From Limnephilus marmoratus (lineage: Eukaryota; Arthropoda; Insecta; Trichoptera; Limnephilidae), in contig OU862913.1 of NCBI GenBank assembly GCA_917880885.1, positions 4,836,001-4,900,000 on the forward strand: 64,000 bases of DNA, given 5' to 3'. Below the pieces are notes generated by a model. The model did no database searches. It worked only from the letters and a program-made list of their open reading frames with translations, and was not told where the DNA came from. Position 1 is the first letter of the stretch; each line of letters starts with the position of its first letter. Below are positions 55,281 to 64,000 of the stretch, in pieces. The position numbers and the translations under genes were made by a program.

Positions 55281-57430
55281 GATAAAACAAGTTATTTAAT
55301 GTGTACAATAGCAGGAAAGAATGAGAAAACCTATGCATTTTTTAATATGTATATTTTAATGATCAGAATTGAAATATACATATTAAATGTCCACCAAACC
55401 TTATCAGATAGAACTCGTACCTTTGGGTGCTTTGTCGTTATAACATTTTTATGAGATGTAAAAAGAAATGACTTGGTCCTGTCATCCAGGCGCAGGCTAT
55501 AGTTATTGATGTCCAAAGAAAGTTCATTAAATTTATAAATTATAATTTCACAACTAAAAACAAGAAAAGAAAAAGAAAATAAAAAACCCTCAGTTATTCA
55601 ATATGGAGAGTGGGGTGGTATGATATGGGACCATACAATCATTGCATAATCCCACATCACACACGTCACATTTTTTTGTAGTTCGTTTGGTAGTTTTGTT
55701 TATGGAACACCACACACAATTCAACGTTCGCCCGCTATGGACCGAGAAGTGGTTGCCTTCCAGGACAGTACGCAGAATCTTTCCTTCAACTATTTGGCCA
55801 ATGGTTCTCACAGTCGGAGGCGGGTTAATTTCCCTGTGACAGAACAGCTGAAGGAGATCCCTCGCAACCTCACTCCTAAAGTTTCGATACAAAATGCGTT
55901 TATTTTCCTTGCGGAGCTTTGAACTGTACAATATATACGCATTCTGCACCGAAACACTTAGTAGTCTCCTGAAAAGCTTCTTGTACCAGACCAGGTTTCG
56001 CTGTCGTTCAATGGGGTAGCCTGACAAAAGCTGATCCTTTCTGTCAACTCCCCCCCATTACCTTGTTATAGTCTAGTACAATTTGGGGTTTGTATTTCCA
56101 AACCCCAAACTTTTCAACTGCCCCGACTTCTGCTTTATGGTAGGTGGACAACATACTTACCAAGCTTTTGTCCAACCAAACCATAACATTGAGGTCCCCG
56201 CAGTTCGAGTATAGGAGCTCACCTTCCCTCAGTTTTGATCGGAGATTGCACTTAAATACACTGGGCACAAATTCTCGGTTCAACCGCAATGTGCCCATGC
56301 AATCCATCCCATTTCTTTTGAGGCATCGCGCCAATAATGGACTATTGTAAAAATTGTCCATTATTAGCGTATACCCTTTATTAAACAGAGGGCTGGCCAA
56401 ATCGTATACTATCTTTGCAGTGGCCCCAACTGGGCAGATATTGTGAGCACCAGAAAAGTTGGCCCGTGTCATGTCTTCCGTTATGTCGTCTTCCGTCATG
56501 TCTTCCTGGTCTGGAATTGTCGATTCAGTCTGACTGGAAATGGTCTTCCCCGTATAAATTTGGAATTTCCAAAGATAGCCAGACTTGGACTCACAAAGCT
56601 CGTAAGACTTTATACCCGAGCCTGCCGCTTTAGATTTGATCATCTGGACGAATCCCAAACGGCCTTTATAGCGGAGTAAGGATTCATCTAGAGAGATGTC
56701 TTGCTCGGGCAGGTATAAACTCTCAAACCTATGAGAGAGGTGGTCCAAGACGGGCTGAATCTTTTGTAACCTTCGCACAGATAACGATACATCAGAAGAA
56801 AGAGTTTCATTGTTGGTGAAGTGAAGGAATTTTTTTATTAGAAGAAAACGATTATAACTCATGGCTTTGCTGAAATAAGGCATGGCGGTGACGTCAATTG
56901 AAAAGAAGAAGTCTTTTTCAACGGGAAGGGGAGAAATACCTTGATGCATTAAAAGTGCCAAGAATACGTACATTTCCTCTTTATTCGTGGGAGCCCATCT
57001 ATTGATACGCGCATAGCGCTTGAATTGGGTTAGCGCAATGTGTTCAGATGGCAGAATCGAACGCATTGCCTCTATTTCTACCTGGTCTTGTCTTAGGTCT
57101 GCGGCCATATCGGGCTTACGTGCATTGTTCATACGATGATAAGGTTTTGGTGGCATGCATAGGTTATCCTCGTCAACGTCGCTCCCTTCGTCCAGATCCA
57201 TTTCTAAAACAACAGAAAACACAAATTAACTTAACATTTCTATATTACGAGTACTTACTCCCTTTGGTACAACGCTTTAAGATAATGAACTCTTGGCTCG
57301 ATCAAGTTAATCAAATATTTGAGGCGCGCAATGTCAGAATAACACAAGGGCAGGTATAAATGAGTTTGAATGAAGAAAAGAGTGTGAGTGCCAAGACCAA
57401 ATTGTATGGCGGTCCATCCTCTGCCTACCC

Positions 57431-58270
57431 ATGTAGCGAAATGGCGTTGTTAGTTAGTTAGTTAGTTTTATAACTTACGGTCTTCAAATGCCGACTGATC
57501 ATGGTGAAGAGATGCAGCATCAAATTCACCCGCTCTGTCCATGCCTGGTTCTGAAATGTATATAACACAAATTGATTTAATGTGTCTTTATTTCAATTAC
57601 GGAACGCCTCTGATATGACGTTTTAAAACAATAATCTCACTGTTTCCAAACACAGACACTTCCTGGCAGAACGGCACGTCCACCCACAGCTCTCTATGGT
57701 AGCCATGCTCCAGAGAGTGATCGCCCCACTGGCGTTCCCCATTCCACGATTTTCAAGCAATGTTCAATTCTGAATAGTGGGCTCTCACCAGAGCGATACT
57801 GAGAGTATCGCTCTAGAGCGAGGCACAATAAAACTATGTATTGATTAACTTAAATTAGCTTAATGTAGAGAAATGGCGTGAAGGTTAGTTAGTTAGTTTT
57901 ATAACTTACGGTTTTCAAGTGCCCACTCATCATAATAGAGAGCTGCAGCAACGTCACCCGTCCCCGTTCCGTCCATGCCTGGCTCTGAAATGTACAAAAC
58001 ATAAATTGATTTAATATGTCTATATTTCAATTACGGAACGCCTCTGGTATGATGTATTAAAAAAAACTCACCGTTTCCAAACTCAGACACTTCCTGGCAG
58101 AACGGCACGTCCACCCACAGCTCTCTATGGTAGCTATGCTCCAGAGAGAGATCGCCCCTCAGTTCCCCATCCCGCGATGTCCCAGGTAACGGCTCTGGAG
58201 AAGCCGCCCGCGTTGGCACAGCGGGAGCCGTTGCTTGGGTCATTGTGATAGATGGAACGTTGCACAACCA
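57431..58270. repeat. ~420-bp tandem duplication inside the transposase gene
   Basis: 57435-57760 and 57855-58190 align over intron, exon 6/7 and the 3' part of exon 5. The left copy carries exon 7 and a truncated exon-5 relic (about 57652-57755) that has a donor site but no usable acceptor frame. Exons 6 and 7 are both phase 1-1 (75 and 72 nt), so the extra exon does not break the frame. The 57745-57852 inverted-repeat copy sits at the join. Confidence 0.8.
57745..57852 (-). repeat. ~100-bp inverted-repeat copy with inner palindrome, right
   Basis: Reverse-complement partner of 54951-55049, containing AGCGATACTGAGAGTATCGCT. It lies in the intron between exons 6 and 7, at the boundary of the tandem duplication. 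Confidence 0.65.
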
Positions 58271-59047
58271 CGGTGGGGGAATAGGCGATGGCAGCGTTGA
58301 AGGTGTCCCCTGTGAAAAGGGACACGCTACTCTCTCCGGAGATGGAATTCTGAAAACATATACATAAATCATATGAATCGTTGTCATTCACTCGTGAAAC
58401 AGTAAATAAAAACAATAAGAATTGGAGTAGCGCTGATTTTACTGCATGTGCATAATGCACAGAGCGCTGATCCATCCAACTCTCACGGTGGCAGAAAGCT
58501 CTCGGGGAAAAACAATAATATTGTGTAATGCATCTAGAGACGATAACTTACTTTCGTTTAGCTTTTCTTGCAGGCGCGGTGGGGAGCAGGATCCGCGCCG
58601 CCTGCTTCTTAAATTTGCGGCTTTCTAGTTCCGCTTGGAAAGAAGCAGACAGGGCCCTAACGTCCTTTAGGGCCCTGGCGCGATCCTCCCGCACCATAAC
58701 CAGATCAGGGTCACTGTTAAAATAAATTAAAATATATATGATGAGCTCAACACATAGCCACAGCAAAAAAACCTTCTTAAAACACATTAAAAAATACTAA
58801 CACTCCAGACCGAGCTGCCAGTGCCGCTCCACGTCCAGCTCCCACAGCCCCCCTCCCTCTGCCTCTGCCTCTGCCTCTTCCTCGTCCTCGTCCTCGTCCT
58901 CTTCCGCTCGGCATTGGTACACTTAAACACATATTTCATGTAGATTTTATATTTTGAATCAAATCATAGATTTTTATATATCTTATCATATAAAATTTTA
59001 AAAATATATATTTATACCTGGATTGCGAGACTTCTCGATTATTGGCT

Positions 59048-59490
59048 CTGTGGAAATTTAAAATAAGTAAATAAATTATTTAATTACAAAACGAAACGAA
59101 ATAATCCCATATTAATTGTGTGATGGTAACTTTACATGAAATTTCATCTAATAAATTTACGATCTTTTTGACATTTCTACTGAGTTATAAAATTACAAAT
59201 ATCTGGAGAAAAAATGACCACACCTAAATAAAATTTATAATTATCTCTTGGTAATGAATCATTCTAATAGAAAAACACTATTTCAAATGCACAAGTGGAG
59301 TAATAACGAATTGAATTGCAAATTAAAAACTTAAAAAACCTAACCCCACCAGAAATAATAGTTTTGTATCGAAAATATGATAAAAAAACTCTGATTTTTT
59401 ATTCAAATGAGTTGAAAACACATTAATAATTGAATCACGAATACACTATTATATATTATGGCGTTAAAATGCAAAAACTCAATCACTTAC
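59048..59490 (-). other. First intron of the transposase gene
   Basis: AT-rich and without features apart from the GTAAGT donor next to 59491 and the cacag acceptor next to 59047. Confidence 0.6.
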
Positions 59491-59602
59491 GGCATTTTAA
59501 AATACGTGTAAATATATCCAATTTCTCAAACAGTTTTGCCTCGGAGGTAAAATAAACTGTCACTTTAAACCGCGAAATATTCCTTCCAGAAACACTATAG
59601 AA

Positions 59603-61406
59603 TAGACGTGGGCAAAATTGAATGACCGAATTAAATGAATAAATTCAATCTTGTGACACACTCAATCTAATTCTCAATTTCAAAAGGAATTGATTCTTCA
59701 TTCCTTATCTTTGGCCTTGCATCCTACGATTTTTAACGACACCATACATTTTTTAATTTCCATTTATTTTACTGTTAAATTATTTCAATGAATAATGTGT
59801 TCTGTAAACGATTTAAATATTATATTGTTTCATAGGTATTTAAATATTATTAAACGGGCCGCGCGCCGCGAAGTTTTCGACGGACGGTATTGTGAACGAC
59901 TCGCCTATTACGATTGTATTCCGCTACCGCCGCGCCGCTATTCTAAAAACACCCGAACATCATAAGTCCATGTCCCAAAATGGCCAAAACGCGGCCGCGA
60001 TTCATCCGGGTTGCCCGAGCATCTCTTTCACGCAGGGAATTAATCATTTATCCTAAACAATAGTCCTGACATTGTCCTAAGGTCGCCGTCCCAGGTCCGT
60101 GTTCAATGTCCGCGTCCCAGGTACCTAGTCTGTCGAAATCGAGATTGTCCGATTCCGACAGACAGAGGAATTAAAACAAAAGTCTTTTTCACTTGTGACG
60201 TCATGGTCTTTTGTAATTCTTAGACCTAAAAATGACGTCAGGCGTCATCGTCACGTCAATGTCACGATATGTCCCAAACGCATCCCAGTCCTAGGTCCGC
60301 AGCTCGCGAGTAAATCAAGTCACTGCTAGGTAAGACACAAAACATTAATCAAAAGTTACTAATTCATTCGTCAATGCCAGCCCTTAATCCGTCCGCGCGG
60401 TTCATTTATTCCCCCGCGCGCCAAGCCGTCAATTTCATTACATAGTTAGTCGAAAACTTTCGACTTTGAATCTGAACATCAGCTAGAAAAGTGAGAAGCG
60501 ATGCTTATCGGTTTTTTGGTACGTACGAAAGATATTGTACCTACCTACTTTTAAACGTAGATCTTGGGTCGATATAATATGTAAATTTGCAGATATTATA
60601 AGGCCAATTAGCTGTGGTTAGCTGTCATAAAATACTCATCTTAATGTTAAAATGATGTTTATATTAGATCACGTAAAATGGAACGAAATTATAAGTTTAA
60701 TAAATAAAATAAAATCAATAAAATTTTAAGGGTGAAACGAAAATTTGTATAATTTTAAGATATAATTGCTAACAATAAATACATTTTACATACGAAAAAT
60801 TACGACACTAAAAAAAGACAAACAATATAGGATTTAGCATGCGAGATAATGAGATAGAATATTCGGTCTCCTCTTTGTGTGGTGTTTCGTAGCCTTCCCA
60901 CTCATTGTGATTTTGAAAACCGATGAAACGAAAAAGCGACACTAAAAAGAGTCGGTTTTAGCGTGCGAGATAATGAGATAGAATAATCGGTCTCCTCTTT
61001 GTGCGGTGTTCCGTAGCCTATTGGTCTCCTCTTTGTGCGGTGCTTCGTAGCCTCCCCACTCATTGTGATTTGAAAACCGATGAAACGAAAAAGCGACACT
61101 AAAAAGAGTCAAACACATTAATCTATAGGTTTTAGCCTGCGAGATAATGAGATAGAATAATCGGTCTCCTCTTTGTGCGATGCTAGGTAGCCTATCAGTC
61201 TCCTCTTTTGCGGTACTCCGTGGCCTCCCGGTCTCGTGTGCGGTGTTAGCCCCCCCATTCATTTAATTTTCAATTTTTTTTGTTTTGTTTTTTTTTTTTT
61301 TTTGTATTTAATTGAATTAAAGGAATGAATAAAAGGAATCAATTCAAAAGGCCATGGGAATCAGACCGAATCGATTCACTCCTGGGAATCATTCTGCCCA
61401 CGTCTA
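59603..61406. mobile_element. Non-autonomous hAT element, 1.8 kb
   Basis: Flanked by the 8-bp duplication ctatagaa (59595-59602 and 61407-61414). Ends are inverted, TAGACGTGGGCAAAAT (59603-59618) and the reverse complement of ATTCTGCCCACGTCTA (61391-61406). It contains no transposase. The middle (59855-60430) is GC-rich; 60830-61250 is a tandem repeat. It is inserted about 100 bp upstream of the transposase start codon, so it displaced the original promoter region of the 9.5-kb element. Confidence 0.85.
60830..61250. repeat. Tandem repeat in the hAT MITE
   Basis: Three copies, at about 60836, 60959 and 61133, of a 120-175-bp unit with GCGAGATAATGAGATAGAAT, ATCGGTCTCCTCTTTGTGCG and AACCGATGAAACGAAAAAGCG. 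Unit lengths differ because the CTCCTCTTTGTGCGG segment is itself doubled in places. Minus-strand open frames here follow the repeat and are not genes. Confidence 0.8.
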
Positions 61407-61610
61407 CTATAGAAGCATCGATGTTGCCATAGATGAAAGACAATTTTACCAGCTTTTCAACGGAATAAATATTGGCCAGGAACTGTTAATAATTAAATAA
61501 TTTTTAATTGTTTACGAGTGGTACGTCATAAACGTCGAATTATTCGACGTGGGAAATCCTAGAAGAAAACAAAACGTCGAATTATTCGACATAGTCGCTC
61601 CAGTGGATAA

Positions 61611-64000
61611 AAGTTGTACTTTAGGATGCGACTGACCTTTCTGTATGCTTCCTGATTTTCTGTTCCTAACTGCTCCAAGCATCTGGTAGCCAGAAAGGAT
61701 GATGGTCCCAAACCGTAGGTGACAGTGTTGAGTTGATAGTGTCGGATTTCTTCTTCCGGAGAGTCCCTCCAGACTATGCGCTGCAAATCTCTATCCTCAG
61801 GCTGCACCAGTATTTGACGATACATCTTCTCGATGTCGGCGGTTAATGCATACTGGTGTTTTCTGAAAAATAATAATTGCGCACATAAATCCTTTTGTAA
61901 AACTGGCCCTACCATGAGGGCGTCGTTTAATGATATACCGGTTGATGACTTGGCTGATCCGTCAAACACGACCCTGGTTTTGGTTGTCGTGCTAGACTCC
62001 TTCATCACTGCATGGTGTGGCAAATAAAAACAAATTTTATCTTTTGGCGGTGCTTCGCACAGCGTCATATGCCCCAATTCCTGATACTCTTTCATGAAAT
62101 TTTTATAATCTAGCATCAGTTCTTTATTGGCAAGGATTTTTTTTTCCATATTATAGAATCTTTTTTCAGCCACCTTTAGGGTTTCACCCATTTGATTAAT
62201 ATTAGGCCGCAGCGGTAATCTTACCGCAAAACGTCCTTTCTCATCTCTTTCATGCGTGCGTAAGAAGCTCTCTTCACATGCTCTTTCTTCGTGGCTTCTA
62301 TGTTTTACAGGAGTTAGTTCCTCTATTTTCCAAAAGCTTTCTAATTGCTTATGCAATAAATTTAAGGATAAATTACAGGAATTTACTGGCCTTTTTGGTT
62401 TCGGAGTGGAGATAGGTCCAGAGACAAGCCATCCTAGCTCGGTCCTTTGCAGCGTGAGTCCAGCATCTCCAATTCTCATTCGATCGGTATGCAAGACTTC
62501 CCAGAATACCTCCGCTCCCAGTAGCAGATCTATCGGGCTGGTAATGTTGAAGTTCGGATCTGCTAATTGGAGACCGCTAGGGATCCCCGCGTCTTTTTTC
62601 TGAAAGGAAATTTGTGGCAGGTTACTGGTCACTTCAGGTATTATCAGGCATTCTATATTCCTTTGATATTCAGAATAGCTTGAAGTTATATTGAATTCCA
62701 CTTTAGATTTTATATTTAAAATCTTATTGTGGATTCCCGTAACAGGAATGTTGACCCTTTTCTCTTTTGATTTTAATTTCTTTGCAAATTCCTTACTTAT
62801 AAAATTAGTTTGTGCCCCAGAATCTAATAGAGCTCTTGCTTGAATTGATTGTCCGGCATCGTCCTTTATGTTGATGATGGCAGTGGACAATAACACGAAA
62901 TTTGTTTCCACCTTTGCGGCATGATTCGATAGCAAAGGCGCCTCCTTCGCGGAAGATGTTGATGCCCTTTCGTGTTTTGATTCCTCCTCTTGTTTAAAAT
63001 GAAGTAACGTATTGTGATTTACGCCATCGCATTTACGGCAATTAAATTTTGATTTGCAATCCTTTAATTTATGACCGAGGTTTAAACATTTTAAACAAGC
63101 GCCTAATTTGTGTATTTTATCAATTCGTTTTTTCGGTTTCAATTCCAAAAATTTGCGGCAATAATAAATTTTATGATTATCGTTGCAATGTAAACATTTT
63201 AATTTTTGTGCAGATAATGACACCACAGCTTCTTTTTTATAATTATGCGGATTCGTTTTTCCCGGATTAATTCTTTTTTCGTTATTTGATGAGGCCTCTA
63301 ATACTTGGGCCCTTGTATACAAACATTTAATAAATTCTTCGTAGGTAGGTAGATTATTTTTTGTTGGGTATTGTTCCCAATGAGCCCTTGTATTTGAATC
63401 TAGCTTGTTTGATAACAAATAAATCAATACTACATCCCAATTTTTCGTAGCTATATTTAATTTATTTAGCGATTTTAAATGCAACTGTGCCTCGTCCAAT
63501 AGGCTTCTTATTGCGACGTGATTTTCTGCTTTTAAGTCTGGTAATTTAAACAACGCGTTTACATGATTATTTATAAGTATTTTTGAGTTTTCGTATCTGT
63601 CCGTGAGCATCTCCCAGGCCGTTACATAGTTGTCGATGTGCATTGGTAATGCTGTTATTAGTTTAAATGCTTCCCCTTTTAGACAAGAACGCAAATAATA
63701 AAAATTTTGTACGGCATCTAGGTTAGAATTGCTGTCTACTAAAGATATAAACGCATCTCGGAATTCTATCCATTCGCAGTAATCACCTTTAAATTTTGGT
63801 AATTCTATTATCGGCAGTTTAATGTTGTTATTTGCCTTGCCTGCAGAATGGTCTGAAACTAACCTCTCTTTTGCATTGGATAAAACATCAAAATAATCGT
63901 TTTCAAAACTCGCCCTTTCGTGATCGTCATCATCGGGAGATAAAGCGTCTATTTTATCCTGAATTTCCTCGAACTGATCCAATAAAAGCTCGAAATGTTT
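61611..64000 (-). CDS. BEL-2 gag, protease and N-terminal reverse transcriptase (partial)
   Basis: Open from the right edge of the window (no start inside; the frame continues upstream) to the piggyBac border, about 796 codons. Gag has L-P-K-F-x-G-D and W-x-x-F-R-D-A-F (about 63760), L-R-S-C-L-K-G-E-A, then CCHC knuckles (C-L-K-C-L-N-L-G-H, about 63090). Protease A-L-L-D-S-G-A-Q (about 62830) belongs to the DUF1758/Pao type. RT starts with V-V-F-D-G-S-A (about 61960), T-A-D-I-E-K-M (about 61835) and stops just before its active-site Asp pair, which lies at 52100. The codons below 61607 belong to the inserted element. Confidence 0.9.

Larger units (their letters stand above)
54264..55589. other. 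Non-coding 3' part of the 9.5-kb element
   Basis: No credible gene. It holds a ~100-bp inverted copy (54951-55049) of 57745-57852 and a 121-bp hairpin (55160-55280). The transposase transcript probably ends here. Confidence 0.6.
55590..59495 (-). pseudogene. Spliced piggyBac-family transposase gene, eight exons, one frameshift
   Basis: Exons (minus strand, descending): 59495-59491 (ATG plus two bases), 59047-59018, 58921-58802, 58713-58552, 58349-58072, 57984-57910, 57550-57479, 57203-55590. All junctions have GT/AG and keep frame, giving about 785 codons. Exon 3 encodes an R-G repeat, exon 4 a basic helix, exon 5 a Pro-rich linker. Exon 8 is the DDE core: L-D-E-S-L-L (first Asp, about 56690), M-D-N-F-Y-N-S (second, about 56360) and Y-N-K-V-M-G-G (third block, about 56070), then a cysteine domain C-D-V-C-D-V-G-L-C (about 55640). 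An extra G in a seven-G run near 56057 shifts the frame before the third block, so this copy should be inactive. Exons 6 and 7 are tandem duplicates. It resembles PGBD4-like proteins. Confidence 0.85.
52107..61606 (-). mobile_element. 9.5-kb piggyBac-type element with CCACT ends and ATAA target duplication
   Basis: Ends read inward CCACTCGAACGA (52107-52118) and CCACTGGAGCGA (reverse complement of 61595-61606). Both flanks carry ATAA (52103-52106 and 61607-61610), and the BEL-2 frame proves the empty site. Inside is a spliced piggyBac-family transposase gene on the minus strand (55590-59495). Palindromes GTCGAATAATTCGAC occur twice near the right end (61514-61591). Two smaller elements are nested: a piggyBac MITE (52581-54263) and a hAT MITE (59603-61406). 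Without them it is about 6.0 kb. Since canonical piggyBac duplicates TTAA, the TTAT site is unusual. Confidence 0.75.
48543..64000 (-). mobile_element. BEL-2, BEL/Pao LTR retrotransposon split by a piggyBac-type element
   Basis: Minus strand, 5' part beyond the window. Pieces: gag-protease-RT (61611-64000), then RT/RNase H/integrase (49527-52102) and a 3' LTR (48543-48923). The two coding pieces meet within the RT active-site segment: if the 9.5-kb insert (52107-61606) and one copy of its 4-bp duplication are ignored, frame and homology are continuous. Other damage is small: a one-base shift near 52020 and one in-frame TGA at 51369-51371. Confidence 0.85.

Noticed and set aside
58134..58475. 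113-codon minus-strand open frame overlapping exon 5
   Set aside because: The alternative frame at 58072-58349 joins its neighbours through GT/AG sites and keeps phase; this one does not.
60902..61262. Open frames of 65 and 106 codons on the minus strand
   Set aside because: They follow the tandem repeat of the hAT MITE and change with unit length.

Overview
The window reads as an AT-rich arthropod, most likely insect, genomic region made almost entirely of nested transposable elements. The evidence is spliced genes with GT/AG introns, Copia, Ty3/Gypsy, BEL/Pao, jockey/CR1-like LINE, piggyBac, Harbinger and hAT relics, and C2H2 zinc-finger arrays of insect type. I cannot name the species. 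The only candidate host gene is a homogenised zinc-finger gene at 18.5-20.1 kb, and even it may be a truncated copy.

Left third (1-17.1 kb). Decayed zinc-finger sequence lies at 1-660. A LINE (LINE-A, + strand) runs from about 0.9 to 17.1 kb. It is broken by a 259-bp LINE tail in its ORF1 (18-bp target duplication), by a young Copia element (2836-7295, identical 193-bp LTRs, 5-bp TSD ctatc), and by a 7.3-kb element (9465-16766) with ~180-bp inverted ends built of TTCATCGAA-type repeats. That element carries a broken Harbinger transposase, a hAT fragment and two opposed arrays of decayed zinc fingers.

Middle (17.1-48.5 kb). After a LINE tail comes the zinc-finger gene, cut short by a 271-bp insertion containing a perfect 210-bp palindrome. 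Then follows an old BEL/Pao element (BEL-1, - strand, about 23-46 kb) split by LINE-B (24.5-28.3 kb) and by a large block (31.1-45.6 kb). The block holds LINE-D, which is itself interrupted by LINE-E and by a young, nearly intact Gypsy element (34063-39222, identical 246-bp LTRs, TSD caatc), plus LINE-C, which lacks most of its endonuclease. LINE-F and a Gypsy-2 fragment close the region.

Right third (48.5-64 kb). A second BEL/Pao element (BEL-2, - strand) runs from its 3' LTR at 48543 to beyond the window end. It is split within its RT domain by a 9.5-kb piggyBac-type element (52107-61606) with CCACT.GA.CGA ends and an unusual ATAA/TTAT target duplication. That element carries an eight-exon spliced transposase gene with an RG-repeat N-terminus, a tandem exon duplication and one frameshift. 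It has in turn received a 1.7-kb piggyBac MITE (TTAA ends) and a 1.8-kb hAT MITE (8-bp TSD).

The nesting gives a relative chronology. BEL-1 is oldest, then the LINEs, then BEL-2 and its piggyBac guest. The two elements with LTR pairs identical by eye, Copia and Gypsy-1, are the most recent.
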